This document shows positions 37,065 through 46,478 of a stretch of DNA of 64,000 nt, piece by piece. The notes under the pieces were generated by a model, which was not told the DNA's origin, made no database searches, and was given only the letters and a program-made list of their open reading frames with translations. Where the stretch lies: contig NZ_CP029353.1 of the NCBI RefSeq assembly GCF_003130795.1, forward strand, positions 1,689,501 through 1,753,500, in the 5' to 3' direction. Each line of letters starts with the position of its first letter. Position 1 is the first letter of the stretch. The stretch is from Azospirillum thermophilum (GTDB lineage Bacteria; Pseudomonadota; Alphaproteobacteria; Azospirillales; Azospirillaceae). The position numbers and the translations under genes were made by a program.

Positions 37065-37664
37065 GTGTTCGAGATCATCGCCTCGTCCGTCCTCGGCTAC
37101 CTGCTGGGCTCCATCCCGTTCGGCCTCGTCCTGACCCGGCTGGCCGGGCTGGGCGACATCCGCAAGATCGGCTCCGGCAACATCGGCGCCACCAACGTGC
37201 TGCGCACCGGCAACAAGCCGCTGGCGCTGGCCACCCTGCTGCTCGACAGCGGCAAGGGCGCCATCGCCGCCCTGCTGGCGCTGGCCTGGGCAGGGCCGGA
37301 GGCGGCGGCCGTCGCCGCCGGCGGCGCCATGCTGGGCCACACCTTCCCGGTCTGGCTGGGCTTCAAGGGCGGCAAGGGCGTCGCCACGGCGCTCGGCGTG
37401 CTGCTGGCGATCTCCTGGCCGGTCGGCATCATCGCCTGCCTGACCTGGCTCGCCATGGCGCTGCTGTTCCGCATCTCGTCGCTGTCGGCGCTGACCGCGC
37501 TGGGACTGAGCCCGCTCGTCGGCTGGTACTTCGGCGGCGGGCTGGTCGCCGGCCTCTGCCTGTTCATCGCCGTGCTGGTCTTCATCCGGCACGACGCCAA
37601 CATCCGCCGCCTGCTGAAGGGCGAGGAGCCGAAGATCACCCTGTCCAAGAAGACGGCGGCGTAA
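37065..37664 (+). CDS. plsY: glycerol-3-phosphate acyltransferase PlsY
   Basis: A 199-residue membrane enzyme that acylates glycerol-3-phosphate from acyl phosphate. Motifs GSIPFGLVLTRLAG, IGSGNIGATNVLR and WLGFKGGKGVATALG match the three PlsY loops, on a base of about five membrane helices. Start GTG 37065 lies six bases after the pyrC stop. The pyrB-pyrC-plsY order is common in alphaproteobacteria, although the expected dprA does not follow. Confidence 0.93.
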   Translation: MFEIIASSVLGYLLGSIPFGLVLTRLAGLGDIRKIGSGNIGATNVLRTGNKPLALATLLLDSGKGAIAALLALAWAGPEAAAVAAGGAMLGHTFPVWLGFKGGKGVATALGVLLAISWPVGIIACLTWLAMALLFRISSLSALTALGLSPLVGWYFGGGLVAGLCLFIAVLVFIRHDANIRRLLKGEEPKITLSKKTAA

Positions 37665-37685
37665 CCGCCCCGTCCCGGAAAACGA

Positions 37686-37721
37686 AACGCCATGCCCGGA
37701 GGTCCGTCCGGGCATGGCGCA
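37686..37721. terminator. hairpin terminator between plsY and hemerythrin gene
   Basis: A perfect 13-base-pair stem (37688-37700 with 37707-37719, CGCCATGCCCGGA) with a 6-base loop separates convergent genes. On the minus strand it is followed by TTTCGTTTTCC, so it mainly terminates the hemerythrin gene; the plus side has no T tract. Confidence 0.75.
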
Positions 37722-37766
37722 ACAGTGGAATTGCGACGGGGCCGCGGCGGCCGGCCCCGGCGGACG

Positions 37767-38228
37767 TCACTTCGGCAGCGGGGCCAGCGCCGCCATGGCG
37801 TGGTCCTTGCGCTCCGCATAGAGGCTGCCGAGTTCACCGGCGCGGTCGTCGTCGAGATAGTCGCGCGCCTCCTCGAACAGCTCCTCCTCCTCTTCGTCCA
37901 GATGGTGGCGGACCAGTTCGCCCAGCACCTGCAGCTTGGCCGACCAGCCGGTGTCGCCGGTCTTCATCGCGTTCAGCTCGTCGAGCAGGGTGTTGATCAG
38001 GTGATGCTCGTTCAGCCCCTCCACCGTCTCCTCGCGCGCCTCCTTGGCCTTGGCGAGGGCGGCGTAGAAGACGCCCTCCTCGACCTTGGAATGGGCCCAC
38101 AGCTCGCGCTGCAGATCCTCATAGACGGCACGGCCGCTGCCGTTCGCCGTCTCGGTCTTCTCCAGCAGGGCGCGGATGGTGTCGTGGTCCGCCTTGATGC
38201 GGGCGAAGATGTCGGTCTTGTCAGCCAT
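37767..38228 (-). CDS. hemerythrin HHE domain protein
   Basis: A 153-residue four-helix protein of the hemerythrin family. Candidate di-iron ligands are H15 (IKADHDTIR), H46 and E50 (LWAHSKVEEGVFY), H75 or H76 (LNEHHLINTLLDEL) and H108 or H109 with E113 (VRHHLDEEEEELF). Members bind oxygen or NO or act in iron and redox homeostasis. Start ATG 38228. The neighbouring ergothioneine genes hint at redox stress, but no shared regulation is visible. Confidence 0.9.
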   Translation of the reverse strand: MADKTDIFARIKADHDTIRALLEKTETANGSGRAVYEDLQRELWAHSKVEEGVFYAALAKAKEAREETVEGLNEHHLINTLLDELNAMKTGDTGWSAKLQVLGELVRHHLDEEEEELFEEARDYLDDDRAGELGSLYAERKDHAMAALAPLPK

Positions 38229-38290
38229 CGGATCGTCCGGTCGTTGGAAATCGTTGCCAGGACAACCCGCCAGCCCCGCCGCTGTTCCCG

Positions 38291-39292
38291 TCAGCCGGGC
38301 CAGACCATCCAATGGAGGCTGAACAGCCCCTTCGGGTCGGTCCAGCTCCGCTCCGCCTGCCAGCCGGCGCGCGCGGCCAGACGGCGGAATCCGCCGACCG
38401 AATATTTGTAGGAATTCTCGGTATGGATGGTCTCGCCGCGGTGGAAGCGGAAGGCCCGGCCGCCGACGCGCACCGTCTGGTCGGCGAGGCTGACGAGATG
38501 CATCTCGATCCGGCCGCGCAGCTCGTTGTAGAGGGCGCGGTGGGCGAAGCGGGCGAGGTCGAAGGTGCCGTCCAGCTCCCGGTTGATGCGCGCCAGCAGG
38601 TTCAGGTTGAAGGCGGCGGTGATGCCGCGGGCGTCGTCATAGGCGGCCTCCAGCACCGCCTTGTCCTTGCGCAGGTCGACCCCGACCAGCAGCCGGACCC
38701 CGCGGCCGAGCCGCGTGCCGAGCCCGCGCAGGAAGCCGATCGCCTCGCCGGGCCGGAAATTGCCGATGGTCGAGCCGGGGAAGAAGACCACCGCCCGCTC
38801 CGCCGCCACGCCGGCCGGCAGGGCGAAGCCCTGGACATAGTCGGCCGCCACCGGGACCACCGTCACCGCCGGGTAGTCGCCGGCCAGCCGGGCGGCGGAG
38901 ATCATCAGATGCTCGCGCGAGATGTCCACGGGGATGTAGAGCGCCGGCCGGTCGAAGGCGTCGAGCAGCAGCCGCACCTTCACGCTGGACCCGCTGCCGA
39001 GCTCGATCAGCGCCGCCGATCGCCCGGCCAGCGCCGCGATCTCCGCCGCGCGGGAGCGCAGCAGGGCCGTCTCTGTCCTGGTCGGGTAATATTCGTCGAG
39101 CGCGCAGATCGCGTCGAACAGCGCCGAGCCCTCGCGGTCATAGAAATACTTGCAGGGCAGGCTCTTGCGCGGGGCGGACAGGCCGGCGAAGACGTCCTCC
39201 AGAAAGCCGGACTCCTGCGTCTGCCGGGCACGGGCCGTCGCGGCGCCGCGGCTGCTCGTCCGCTCCTGGTGCTCCGGGTACAGTCCATCCAT
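38291..39292 (-). CDS. egtD: L-histidine N(alpha)-methyltransferase EgtD
   Basis: A 333-residue SAM-dependent methyltransferase that makes hercynine from histidine. The SAM site is LIELGSGSSVKVRLLLDAF, and the family segments KYFYDREGSALFDAICALDEYY (in pieces), VVFFPGSTIGNF and GVDLRKDKAVLEAAYDD are present. ENSYKYSVGGF near the C-terminus is diagnostic. Start ATG 39292 overlaps the egtB stop by one base (TGATG), so egtB-egtD is one operon. Confidence 0.95.
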   Translation of the reverse strand: MDGLYPEHQERTSSRGAATARARQTQESGFLEDVFAGLSAPRKSLPCKYFYDREGSALFDAICALDEYYPTRTETALLRSRAAEIAALAGRSAALIELGSGSSVKVRLLLDAFDRPALYIPVDISREHLMISAARLAGDYPAVTVVPVAADYVQGFALPAGVAAERAVVFFPGSTIGNFRPGEAIGFLRGLGTRLGRGVRLLVGVDLRKDKAVLEAAYDDARGITAAFNLNLLARINRELDGTFDLARFAHRALYNELRGRIEMHLVSLADQTVRVGGRAFRFHRGETIHTENSYKYSVGGFRRLAARAGWQAERSWTDPKGLFSLHWMVWPG

Positions 39293-40587
39293 CACGCATC
39301 CTCCGCTAGGCGCACCCCGGCGAACATCCATCGCTGGTGCGGGTAGAAGAAGTTCCGGTAGCTGGCGCGCACATGTCCGTCCGGCGTCGCGCAGCAGCCG
39401 CCGCGCAGGACCATCTGGTTCGCCATGAACTTTCCGTTGTATTCGCCGACCGCGCCGGCGGCGGGACGGAAGCCGGGATAGGGGGAATAGGCGCTGGCGG
39501 TCCATTCCCACACGTCGCCGAACATCTGGCCCGGCCGGCCGTCCCGCCGCGCCGGTGCCGCCGCGGGACGCAGCAGGCCGCTGCCCAGCGTGTTGCCGGC
39601 CGGCTCCAGCCCCTCGGCCGCGACCTCCCACTCCGCCTCCAGCGGCAGGCGCTTGCCGGCCCAGCGGGCGAAGGCGTCCGCCTCGTAGAAGCTGACGTGG
39701 CAGACCGGCGCGTCGGGATCGAACGGCAGGTCGCCGGCCGGGGTGAATCCGGTCCAGCCATCGTCGCGGCGGCGCCAATAGGCCGGCGCCTGCCAGCCCT
39801 GGGCCTGCACCGCCGCCCAGCCGTCGGACAGCCAGAGGGACGGTTCGCCATAGCCGCCCGCCTCGATGAAGGCCAGCCATTCGCCGTTGGTGACGGGGCG
39901 GGAGAACAGGCGGAAGGGGCGCAGCAGCACCTCGTGCCGCGGCCCCTCGTTGTCGAAGGCGAAGCCGCCCCCGCAATGGCTGCCGTGATGGCTGCCGTCC
40001 CAGCCGATGGAGCGGATGCCGCCGTCGAAGGACAGCCAGCGGCCGGGGTCGGCCTCGCAGGGCGCCGGGCGGCGCATCGGTTTCCAGGCGGGGGCGAGCG
40101 GGTTCAGCGACAGCAGGTGGAGCAGATCCATGACGATCAGCTCCTGGTGCTGCTCCTCATGGGCGAGGCCGAGCGCCACCAGCGCCGCCGGTTCCTCCCG
40201 CCCCTGCGCCAGCAGGGCCGCCATCGCCTCGTCGACATGGCGGCGGTAGGCGATCACCTCCGCCACGCCGGGGCGGGTCAGCAGGCCGCGCATCGGCCGC
40301 GGATGCCGCGCGCCGACCGCCTCGTAATAGGAATTGAACAGATAGCCGAAGGAGGGGTGGAAGGGCCGGTAGCCGGGCAGGCCCGGCGTCAGCAGGAAGG
40401 TCTCGAAGAACCAGCTCGTATGCGCGAGGTGCCATTTGACGGGGCTGGCGTCGGGCATCGACTGGACCGTCATATCCTCCGCCGACAGCCCTTCGGCCAG
40501 CGCCATGGTCCCGGCGCGCACGCGGCTGTACCGCGCGGCCAGCCCTTCCCCCGGGTCCGGCAGCCGTGCCGTCGCTCCTCCCTGCAT
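39292..40587 (-). CDS. egtB: ergothioneine biosynthesis protein EgtB
   Basis: A 431-residue iron sulfoxide synthase. The N-terminal DinB_2-like domain carries the iron ligands in WHLAHTSWFF (H53/H56) and HEEQHQE (H143, H147), and the C-terminal FGE-sulfatase domain begins near residue 200 and contains VTNGEWLAFIEAGGY and RLPLEAEWEVAAEG. It couples hercynine with a cysteine or gamma-glutamylcysteine donor using oxygen. Start ATG 40587 was chosen; a longer frame adds 32 unlikely residues. egtA/egtC/egtE are not visible nearby. Confidence 0.94.
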   Translation of the reverse strand: MQGGATARLPDPGEGLAARYSRVRAGTMALAEGLSAEDMTVQSMPDASPVKWHLAHTSWFFETFLLTPGLPGYRPFHPSFGYLFNSYYEAVGARHPRPMRGLLTRPGVAEVIAYRRHVDEAMAALLAQGREEPAALVALGLAHEEQHQELIVMDLLHLLSLNPLAPAWKPMRRPAPCEADPGRWLSFDGGIRSIGWDGSHHGSHCGGGFAFDNEGPRHEVLLRPFRLFSRPVTNGEWLAFIEAGGYGEPSLWLSDGWAAVQAQGWQAPAYWRRRDDGWTGFTPAGDLPFDPDAPVCHVSFYEADAFARWAGKRLPLEAEWEVAAEGLEPAGNTLGSGLLRPAAAPARRDGRPGQMFGDVWEWTASAYSPYPGFRPAAGAVGEYNGKFMANQMVLRGGCCATPDGHVRASYRNFFYPHQRWMFAGVRLAEDA

Positions 40588-40816
40588 CGGCGCATTTCCC
40601 CTTTTTGCTTTCGTAGAACCTGTAAGTGGAGCGGATGCCGCCAGCGCCAACTGGACAAAAGTCAGTGCCCGCCCGGACAGCATCCGCGGATCGCCGCCCC
40701 GAATGGCCGCCCCGGCTCAACGCCTCGGGCCACGGTGGGGAAACGCTCGGGCGCCGATCCTGTTCACCTGCGCAATCCCCCTTTTCCGGGCCAACCCGAC
40801 AAGAGGAGCGCCACGC

Positions 40817-41983
40817 ATGCGCCTTACCCTGAAACCCATCGACGCCCAGACCATCGTCATCACCGGGGCGACCAGCGGCATCGGGCTCGCCACCGCCCGC
40901 ATGGCGGCGCAGCGCGGAGCCAGGCTGGTGCTGACCGCCCGCGACCGCGACGCGCTGGGCCGGCTGTGCGAGGAGATCCGGGCGGACGGCGGCGACGCCG
41001 TCCATTGCGTCGCCGACGTGGCCGACCCGGCGGCCCTGAAGCAGGTCGCCGACCTCGCGGTCCGCACCCATGGCGGCATCGACTGCTGGGTGAACAATGC
41101 CGGCGTCTCGATCTACGGCCGGATCGAGGAGACGCCGGTCGAGGATCACCGCCGCCTGTTCGAGACCGACTACTGGGGCGTGGTCAACGGCAGCATCGCC
41201 GCCCTGCCGCATCTGCGCCGCAACGGCGGGGCGCTGATCAACGTCGGCAGCGCGCTGTCCGACCGCGCCATCCCGCTCCAGGGTCCCTACTCCGCCGCCA
41301 AGCATGCGGTGAAGGGCTTCACCGACGCGCTGCGCATGGAGCTGGAGGCCGACGACGCCCACATCTCCGTCACGCTGATCAAGCCGGCGGCCATCGACAC
41401 GCTCTACGAGGAGCACGCCCGCAACCTGCTGGAGTCGGAGCCGCTGAACCCCGCCCCGGTCTATGCGCCGGAGCTGGTCGCCAAGGCCATCCTGCACGCG
41501 GCGGAGCATCCGGTGCGCGACCTCTATGTCGGCAGCGCCGCCAAGCTGTTCTCGCTGAGCGAGACCTTCATGCCGCGCCTCACCGACTATGCGATGGAAC
41601 GGACGCTGACCCGCTGGCAGCGGGCGGGCGGGCCGAAGCGGCAGCGCGGCGACGCGCTCTACGGTCCGGCCGGCGATGGCCGCACCCGCGCCGGACGGCA
41701 CCGCTTCGTGCGCGAGACCAGCCTCTATACCGAGGCGCAGATGCATCCCTGGATCAGCGCCGCGCTGGTCGCCGGCTTCGGCGTGCTGGCCGGCGCGGCG
41801 ATCGCCCGCGGCTGGGTGCGCAGCGGGGAGCCCCGCCACACCTGGCACGAACCGCATCCCGACCGGGCGGTCGAACGCCGCCGCGGCGACGCCGACCTCG
41901 GCTATGGCCGGCGCACGCTGGGCCACAACGCCAAGCCGGCCTGGCTGGCGACCAGCGAGCGCGAAGTCACCTTCCGGGAGTGA
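40817..41983 (+). CDS. SDR-family oxidoreductase with C-terminal membrane segment
   Basis: A 388-residue SDR. TGATSGIG lies at residues 16-23, NNAG in DCWVNNAGVS, and the catalytic Tyr/Lys in GPYSAAKHAVKG. After the core (about 255 residues) there is a charged linker and one hydrophobic helix (HPWISAALVAGFGVLAGAAI near residue 312), then a basic tail. GAGGAG precedes ATG 40817. It is divergent from egtB. Layout resembles the SDR at 13642-14700, suggesting a paralogous membrane-tethered SDR family; substrate unknown. Confidence 0.87.
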   Translation: MRLTLKPIDAQTIVITGATSGIGLATARMAAQRGARLVLTARDRDALGRLCEEIRADGGDAVHCVADVADPAALKQVADLAVRTHGGIDCWVNNAGVSIYGRIEETPVEDHRRLFETDYWGVVNGSIAALPHLRRNGGALINVGSALSDRAIPLQGPYSAAKHAVKGFTDALRMELEADDAHISVTLIKPAAIDTLYEEHARNLLESEPLNPAPVYAPELVAKAILHAAEHPVRDLYVGSAAKLFSLSETFMPRLTDYAMERTLTRWQRAGGPKRQRGDALYGPAGDGRTRAGRHRFVRETSLYTEAQMHPWISAALVAGFGVLAGAAIARGWVRSGEPRHTWHEPHPDRAVERRRGDADLGYGRRTLGHNAKPAWLATSEREVTFRE

Positions 41984-42025
41984 GGGGCCGGCGACTGGGG
42001 GACCTGCGACTGGGGAGGCGGCCGG

Positions 42026-44794
42026 TCACGCCGCGTCGACGGGCTGCCGGGTCAGCAGGGGCTCCAACTCGTCGGCGGTGACCGGGCGGCTGTAGAGGAA
42101 GCCCTGGTAGCTCTCGCACCGCAACTCGCGCAGGACGGCGAGCTGCGCCTCGGTCTCCACCCCCTCGGCGATGACCGACAGGCCGAGATTGTGGCCGAGG
42201 CCGATGACGGCGCGCGGGACGGTGGAGTCGGCCCCCTGCCCCGTCAGGTCCTGGATGAAGGAGCGGTCGATCTTCAGCTTGTCGATCGGAAAGCGGTGCA
42301 GGTAGCTGAGCGACGAGTAGCCGGTGCCGAAATCGTCCAGCGCCACCTGCACCCCCCGCTCCTTCAGCGCCTGCAGCGTGGCGACGGCGCCCGGCACGTC
42401 GTCGATGAGCGTGCTCTCGGTCACCTCGACCTCCAGCTCCGGCCCGCGCAGGCCGTTGGCGTCGAGCGCGCGCGACACCTTGGCGGGAAGCTGCCCGTCG
42501 CGGAACTGGGCGCCCGACACGTTCACCGCGATGGGGATCGTCAGGTTCAGCTTGGTCCGCCAGCGGCGGATCTGGCTGCAGGCCTCGTAGAGCACCCAGT
42601 CGCCCAGCGCCACGATCAGCCCGGTCTCCTCGGCGATCGGCAGGAAACGGTCGGGCAGGATCAGCCCGTCATGCGGATGGCGCCAGCGCACCAGCGCCTC
42701 CACCCCGATCAGCCGGCCGTCGGAGATGCGCACCTGCGGCTGGAAGACCAGGAACAGCTCGCCGCCGCGGATCGCGCGCCGCAGGCTCGCCTCCAGATCC
42801 ATGCGCTCGCGCGAGCGGGCGCCCATCTCCTTGGTGACGAAGCGGTAGGCGTTCCGGCCGCCGTCCTTGGCATGGTACATCGCGATGTCGGCGCAGCGGA
42901 TCATGCCTTCCGGATCGTCGGCGTCGTCCGGGAACAGGCTGATGCCGATGCTGGGCGACACGACGAAGCTCTGGCCGCCCACCGCGAAGGGGCTGGCGAG
43001 ATGGGCCACCACCTTCTCCGCCACGGCGGCGGCGTCGGCAGCCTCCGCAAGGCCCGGCAGCACGATCAGGAACTCGTCGCCGCCCAGCCGGCCGACCGTG
43101 TCCGATTCCCGCAGCCCGGCCTGCAGCCGCCGCGCGACCGAGCGCAGCACCTCGTCGCCGAAGGAATGGCCGAGGCTGTCGTTGATCACCTTGAAGCGGT
43201 CGAGGTCGATGAACAGCAGGGCGACCTTGGTGCCCTCGCGCCGCGCCTGCTTCAGCGCCTGCCCGATGCGGTCGAACAGCAGGACGCGGTTCGGCAGGCC
43301 GGTCAGCGCATCGAAATGGGCGAGATACTGGATGTGCTGCTCCGCCCGGCGCTTCTCGCCGATGTCCTCGACGAAGGCCAGGACGAACAGCAGCCCGCCG
43401 TCCATCGTCACCGGCTGGAGATGGATGCTGAAATGGCCGCGCCGGCCGCCCGACAGCAGGACCTGGTCGATCTCCAGCTTGCCGCTGCGCCCGCCGATCG
43501 CCTCCTCGACGGCGCCGACCAGCCCGACGTCGCCGGCGCGCAGCCGGACGTCCACCCCGATCAGGTCGTCCTGCTGGGCGCCGACCATCCGGGCGAAGGC
43601 CGGGTTGCAGTCGACGATCAGCCCGTCGCCGCCGATCAGCGCCACGCCGAGCGGCGCCTGATGGAAGAGCTGCTGGCGCTCCGCCTCCTGCCGGCGCAGC
43701 GAGGCGGTGATCTCCTCCGCCATGACCAGCGCCCGGCTGCGCGTGGTGATCAGCGCCCACAGCAGGGTGAAGAGGAAGCCGCTGACCGCCAGCCCGATCG
43801 CCAGGACCAGCATCGGGACCCAGCGGTGGAAACCGTCCCCCGGATCGCCGTGCGATTCGTAGCGCACCGTCCAGACCCGGCCGCCGACCGCCACCTCCCG
43901 CACCAGGCGGAACGCCGCCTGCTCCCCGCCCGGCCGGTGGCTGCGGTAGAGGGGGAACTCCGCCTCCTCCGCCGGCCCGTCGAAGAACTCCACCGACAGG
44001 TCGCCGGCCGCGCCGACCACGCCCTCGACCAGCGGGCCGAAGCGGACGGGGGTCAGCACCGCGCCGGAAAAGGCCGCCCGCCGCTCCTCGACCGAGCGGG
44101 GCACCGCCGGTCCCCGGTAGGTCGCCTGGAAGATGATGAAGGCGGGCTGGGCGCCGCTCGTCTCGTCGATCTTCAGGGTGATGGCGCGGGTGACCGTCGG
44201 CTCGCCGGTGTCGCGCGCCCGCTCGATCGCGGCGCGGCGGACCGGCTCCGACAGGAAGTCGAAGCCGAGGGCGCGCTCGTTCGCCGGGTTCGCCGGGGCG
44301 GTGAAATAGTTGACCACCCGCAGCGGGCCGCCCGTCTCGGGCCACACCCGGAAGCCGGTGGCGCCGCCCAGCCGCGCCTCGGCCACCACCTGCGCCGTCG
44401 CCTGGACCGGGAAGGCGCGGGCCCAGGCGACCGCGGCGATGCCGGGAAAGCCGCTTTCGAGCTGCATGCCGTCGACGAAGCGGAACCAGTCCGCCCGGTC
44501 GACCCCCGGCACCGCGGCCATCATGGCGGCGGCGGTGCGCGCCACCTGTTCGTAGGCCCGGAGCTGGTTGCCGATCCGGACATGCAGGTCCTCGGCCCGA
44601 TGGGCGAAGCGGTGGTTGGCGTCCATCGCCACCGTGCGCAGCGTGAACTGCCAGGCGACGACCGTCAGCAGCAGGGACCCGACCAGGACCAGCCAGGGGA
44701 TGCGCCGCGCCGCGCGGGACGCCGCCGCGCCGCCGGTCCCGCGGGGCCGGTGCGCGCTCGACCCGCCGTCCGGAGGCTGGGGGGCCGCCGCCAT
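42026..44794 (-). CDS. CHASE-PAS-GGDEF-EAL cyclic-di-GMP protein
   Basis: A 922-residue membrane sensor. An N-terminal membrane helix (about 30-50) precedes a periplasmic CHASE domain (about 70-280) and a second helix near 300. A PAS domain follows (HQAPLGVALIGGDGLIVDCN), then GGDEF with an intact RLGGDEFLIVLPG site and EAL with the catalytic EALVRWRHP and DDFGTGYSSLSYLHRFP motifs. It may synthesise or degrade c-di-GMP. Start ATG 44794 overlaps the upstream gene stop (TGATG), so the two are coupled. Confidence 0.93.
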   Translation of the reverse strand: MAAAPQPPDGGSSAHRPRGTGGAAASRAARRIPWLVLVGSLLLTVVAWQFTLRTVAMDANHRFAHRAEDLHVRIGNQLRAYEQVARTAAAMMAAVPGVDRADWFRFVDGMQLESGFPGIAAVAWARAFPVQATAQVVAEARLGGATGFRVWPETGGPLRVVNYFTAPANPANERALGFDFLSEPVRRAAIERARDTGEPTVTRAITLKIDETSGAQPAFIIFQATYRGPAVPRSVEERRAAFSGAVLTPVRFGPLVEGVVGAAGDLSVEFFDGPAEEAEFPLYRSHRPGGEQAAFRLVREVAVGGRVWTVRYESHGDPGDGFHRWVPMLVLAIGLAVSGFLFTLLWALITTRSRALVMAEEITASLRRQEAERQQLFHQAPLGVALIGGDGLIVDCNPAFARMVGAQQDDLIGVDVRLRAGDVGLVGAVEEAIGGRSGKLEIDQVLLSGGRRGHFSIHLQPVTMDGGLLFVLAFVEDIGEKRRAEQHIQYLAHFDALTGLPNRVLLFDRIGQALKQARREGTKVALLFIDLDRFKVINDSLGHSFGDEVLRSVARRLQAGLRESDTVGRLGGDEFLIVLPGLAEAADAAAVAEKVVAHLASPFAVGGQSFVVSPSIGISLFPDDADDPEGMIRCADIAMYHAKDGGRNAYRFVTKEMGARSRERMDLEASLRRAIRGGELFLVFQPQVRISDGRLIGVEALVRWRHPHDGLILPDRFLPIAEETGLIVALGDWVLYEACSQIRRWRTKLNLTIPIAVNVSGAQFRDGQLPAKVSRALDANGLRGPELEVEVTESTLIDDVPGAVATLQALKERGVQVALDDFGTGYSSLSYLHRFPIDKLKIDRSFIQDLTGQGADSTVPRAVIGLGHNLGLSVIAEGVETEAQLAVLRELRCESYQGFLYSRPVTADELEPLLTRQPVDAA

Positions 44795-45300
44795 CAGAAT
44801 TCTTCCAGGATCTTGGGACTCTTGACCAGGAGAGTCTCGATCATCTCCAGGATCTTCTCGATCTTGGAGCGGGTGGCGTCCAGCTCGTCGGCGGTCTTGT
44901 CGTCGATGCCCGCCTCCATCAGCATCATGTCGAAGGCCGCCAGCGTCTCGCGGAAGGCCTTCTGCTCCGCCAGCAGCACGTCGTAGGCGCCGAGCGAGCT
45001 GGTCAGCGCCAGCGGCGGGTCGCTGATGAAGGCGTAGCTGATGTCGGTGAAGATCGCGATGTCGCCCAGCTTCTGCCGGATCACCCACTGCGAGAAGTTC
45101 TCCGGCAGCTCCTGGCCCGTCTCCGGGATCCGCTCCTGGATGGAGAAGATCAGTCCCTGGATATCGAGGTGCGCGTTGCGGATCTCGCGGAAACGCGGGA
45201 ACGTCTTCGGCGTGCCGGCATCGCGCTGGCGGGCCAGCGCCGCGATGTCCTCGGTCAGCTTGCGGGCCATCCGAATGACGATATCGGTGACCTTTCCCAT
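44794..45300 (-). CDS. uncharacterised helical protein co-operonic with the c-di-GMP enzyme
   Basis: A 168-residue protein from ATG 45300. It looks mostly helical (MGKVTDIVIRMARKLTEDI, SKIEKILEMIETLLVKSP) and shows no transmembrane segment or enzyme motif. Its stop overlaps the GGDEF-EAL start by one base, so it is probably a regulator or partner of that protein. No family was recognised. Confidence 0.75.
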   Translation of the reverse strand: MGKVTDIVIRMARKLTEDIAALARQRDAGTPKTFPRFREIRNAHLDIQGLIFSIQERIPETGQELPENFSQWVIRQKLGDIAIFTDISYAFISDPPLALTSSLGAYDVLLAEQKAFRETLAAFDMMLMEAGIDDKTADELDATRSKIEKILEMIETLLVKSPKILEEF

Positions 45301-45452
45301 CCGGTGCCTCCACGCCCCCCGGTGACCGACGATCGGGCTACCACGCCCGAGGTACCAGGGATTTGCCGGAAGCTTACACCAAACCGCCACCCATAGTCAG
45401 CCCGTCGCAGCCGGGACCGGCCGCCGCATGCCCGTGACATGCGGCGGCTCCG

Positions 45453-46343
45453 TCACAGCCCGGCGAGCGCGCCGGCGATCAGCTCGGCCAGGGGCAGGGC
45501 GTTGGTGGGATGCGGGACGCCGTCGCAGGAGAGCGGCACCCCCAGACCCTCCGCCTCGAAGCGGCGGGAGATCTCCCCGCCGAACAGGGCATGGACGCCG
45601 AAGACGCGGACGGAGGCCGCCCCCATGGCCCGCGCCGCCCGGGCGCAGGAGAAGATCGTCTCGCCGGAGCTGATGACGTCGTCCACGATCACCACCGGCC
45701 GGCCGGCCAGCGGCGCGTCCTCCGGCAGGGCGACGGTCACGTCGCGGTCGCCGCGCCGCACCTTGCGGCCGACGACGGGCAGCAGGCCGAGCGGGCGGGC
45801 AACCCCCTCGACCAGCGGTGCGGCCTCCTCGTCGGGGCCGATCACCACCGCGTCGGCCGGCACGCCCTCCGCCCGCAGCCGGGCGGCGATCGGGCCGGCG
45901 CCGCTCAACGCGACCGCGGGGCGGCCGATGAAGACCGACTCCAGGGTCGGCGTGCGGTGCAGGTGCGGCTCGACGCAGACGAAGCTGTCGAAACAGCGGC
46001 CCAGCAGGTCGCCGATGACGGTCTGGCTCACCGGCTCGCCCGGCCGGAAGACGGCATCCTGGCGCATGTAGGCCATGTAGGGGGCGACGAGGCACAGCTC
46101 CGCCGCTCCCTGGCGGCGCAGGACGGAGGCGGCGAGCGTCAGCTCCACCAGCTTGTCGTTCGGCCGGTCGAGCGAGCGGTAGACGATGGCGCGCTCCACC
46201 GGCTGCGGCAGCCGGACGAGGCTCTCCCCGTCGGGGAAGCGGTGCAGGTCGGCGATGTGGCAAGGGATGCCCAGGACCTGGGCGAGACGCTGCGCCGGCT
46301 CCGCCGACTCCGGAAACCCGTAGACGCCCGTAAAGCGGGCCAT
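45453..46343 (-). CDS. ribose-phosphate pyrophosphokinase-like protein
   Basis: A 296-residue protein of the PRPP synthetase family. The PRPP-binding loop VVIVDDVISSGETIFSCARA is intact, and PYMAYMRQDAVFRPGEPVS matches the ATP-side segment. It is shorter than the housekeeping Prs (about 310-320) and diverges in several places, so it is more likely a paralog used in salvage than the main Prs. Start ATG 46343. Substrate and partner unknown. Confidence 0.82.
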   Translation of the reverse strand: MARFTGVYGFPESAEPAQRLAQVLGIPCHIADLHRFPDGESLVRLPQPVERAIVYRSLDRPNDKLVELTLAASVLRRQGAAELCLVAPYMAYMRQDAVFRPGEPVSQTVIGDLLGRCFDSFVCVEPHLHRTPTLESVFIGRPAVALSGAGPIAARLRAEGVPADAVVIGPDEEAAPLVEGVARPLGLLPVVGRKVRRGDRDVTVALPEDAPLAGRPVVIVDDVISSGETIFSCARAARAMGAASVRVFGVHALFGGEISRRFEAEGLGVPLSCDGVPHPTNALPLAELIAGALAGL

Positions 46344-46370
46344 TCCCCCACTCCCTCATCCATTGGGGGA

Positions 46371-46401
46371 CGGGGGCGCACCCCGAGGGGAGGCGCCCCC
46401 G
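46371..46401 (-). terminator. GC hairpin after the 208-residue gene
   Basis: A 9-base-pair stem (46371-46379 with 46393-46401, CGGGGGCGC) with a 13-base loop lies between the 208-residue gene and the PRPP synthetase-like gene. It lacks a T tract and may instead be part of the leader of the downstream gene. Confidence 0.4.
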
Positions 46402-46478
46402 CCCCATGCGCGCCAGCTTGGCCGGCCCGTGCGGGCCGCGTCAACCGGCGCGAGCGCCTAGCCGGGGTGTCGGAATGG

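Noticed and set aside
42191..44986. 931-residue open frame opposite the GGDEF-EAL gene
   Set aside because: Composition is dominated by Ala, Arg, Asp and Gln and lacks any domain; it is an antisense shadow of the c-di-GMP gene.
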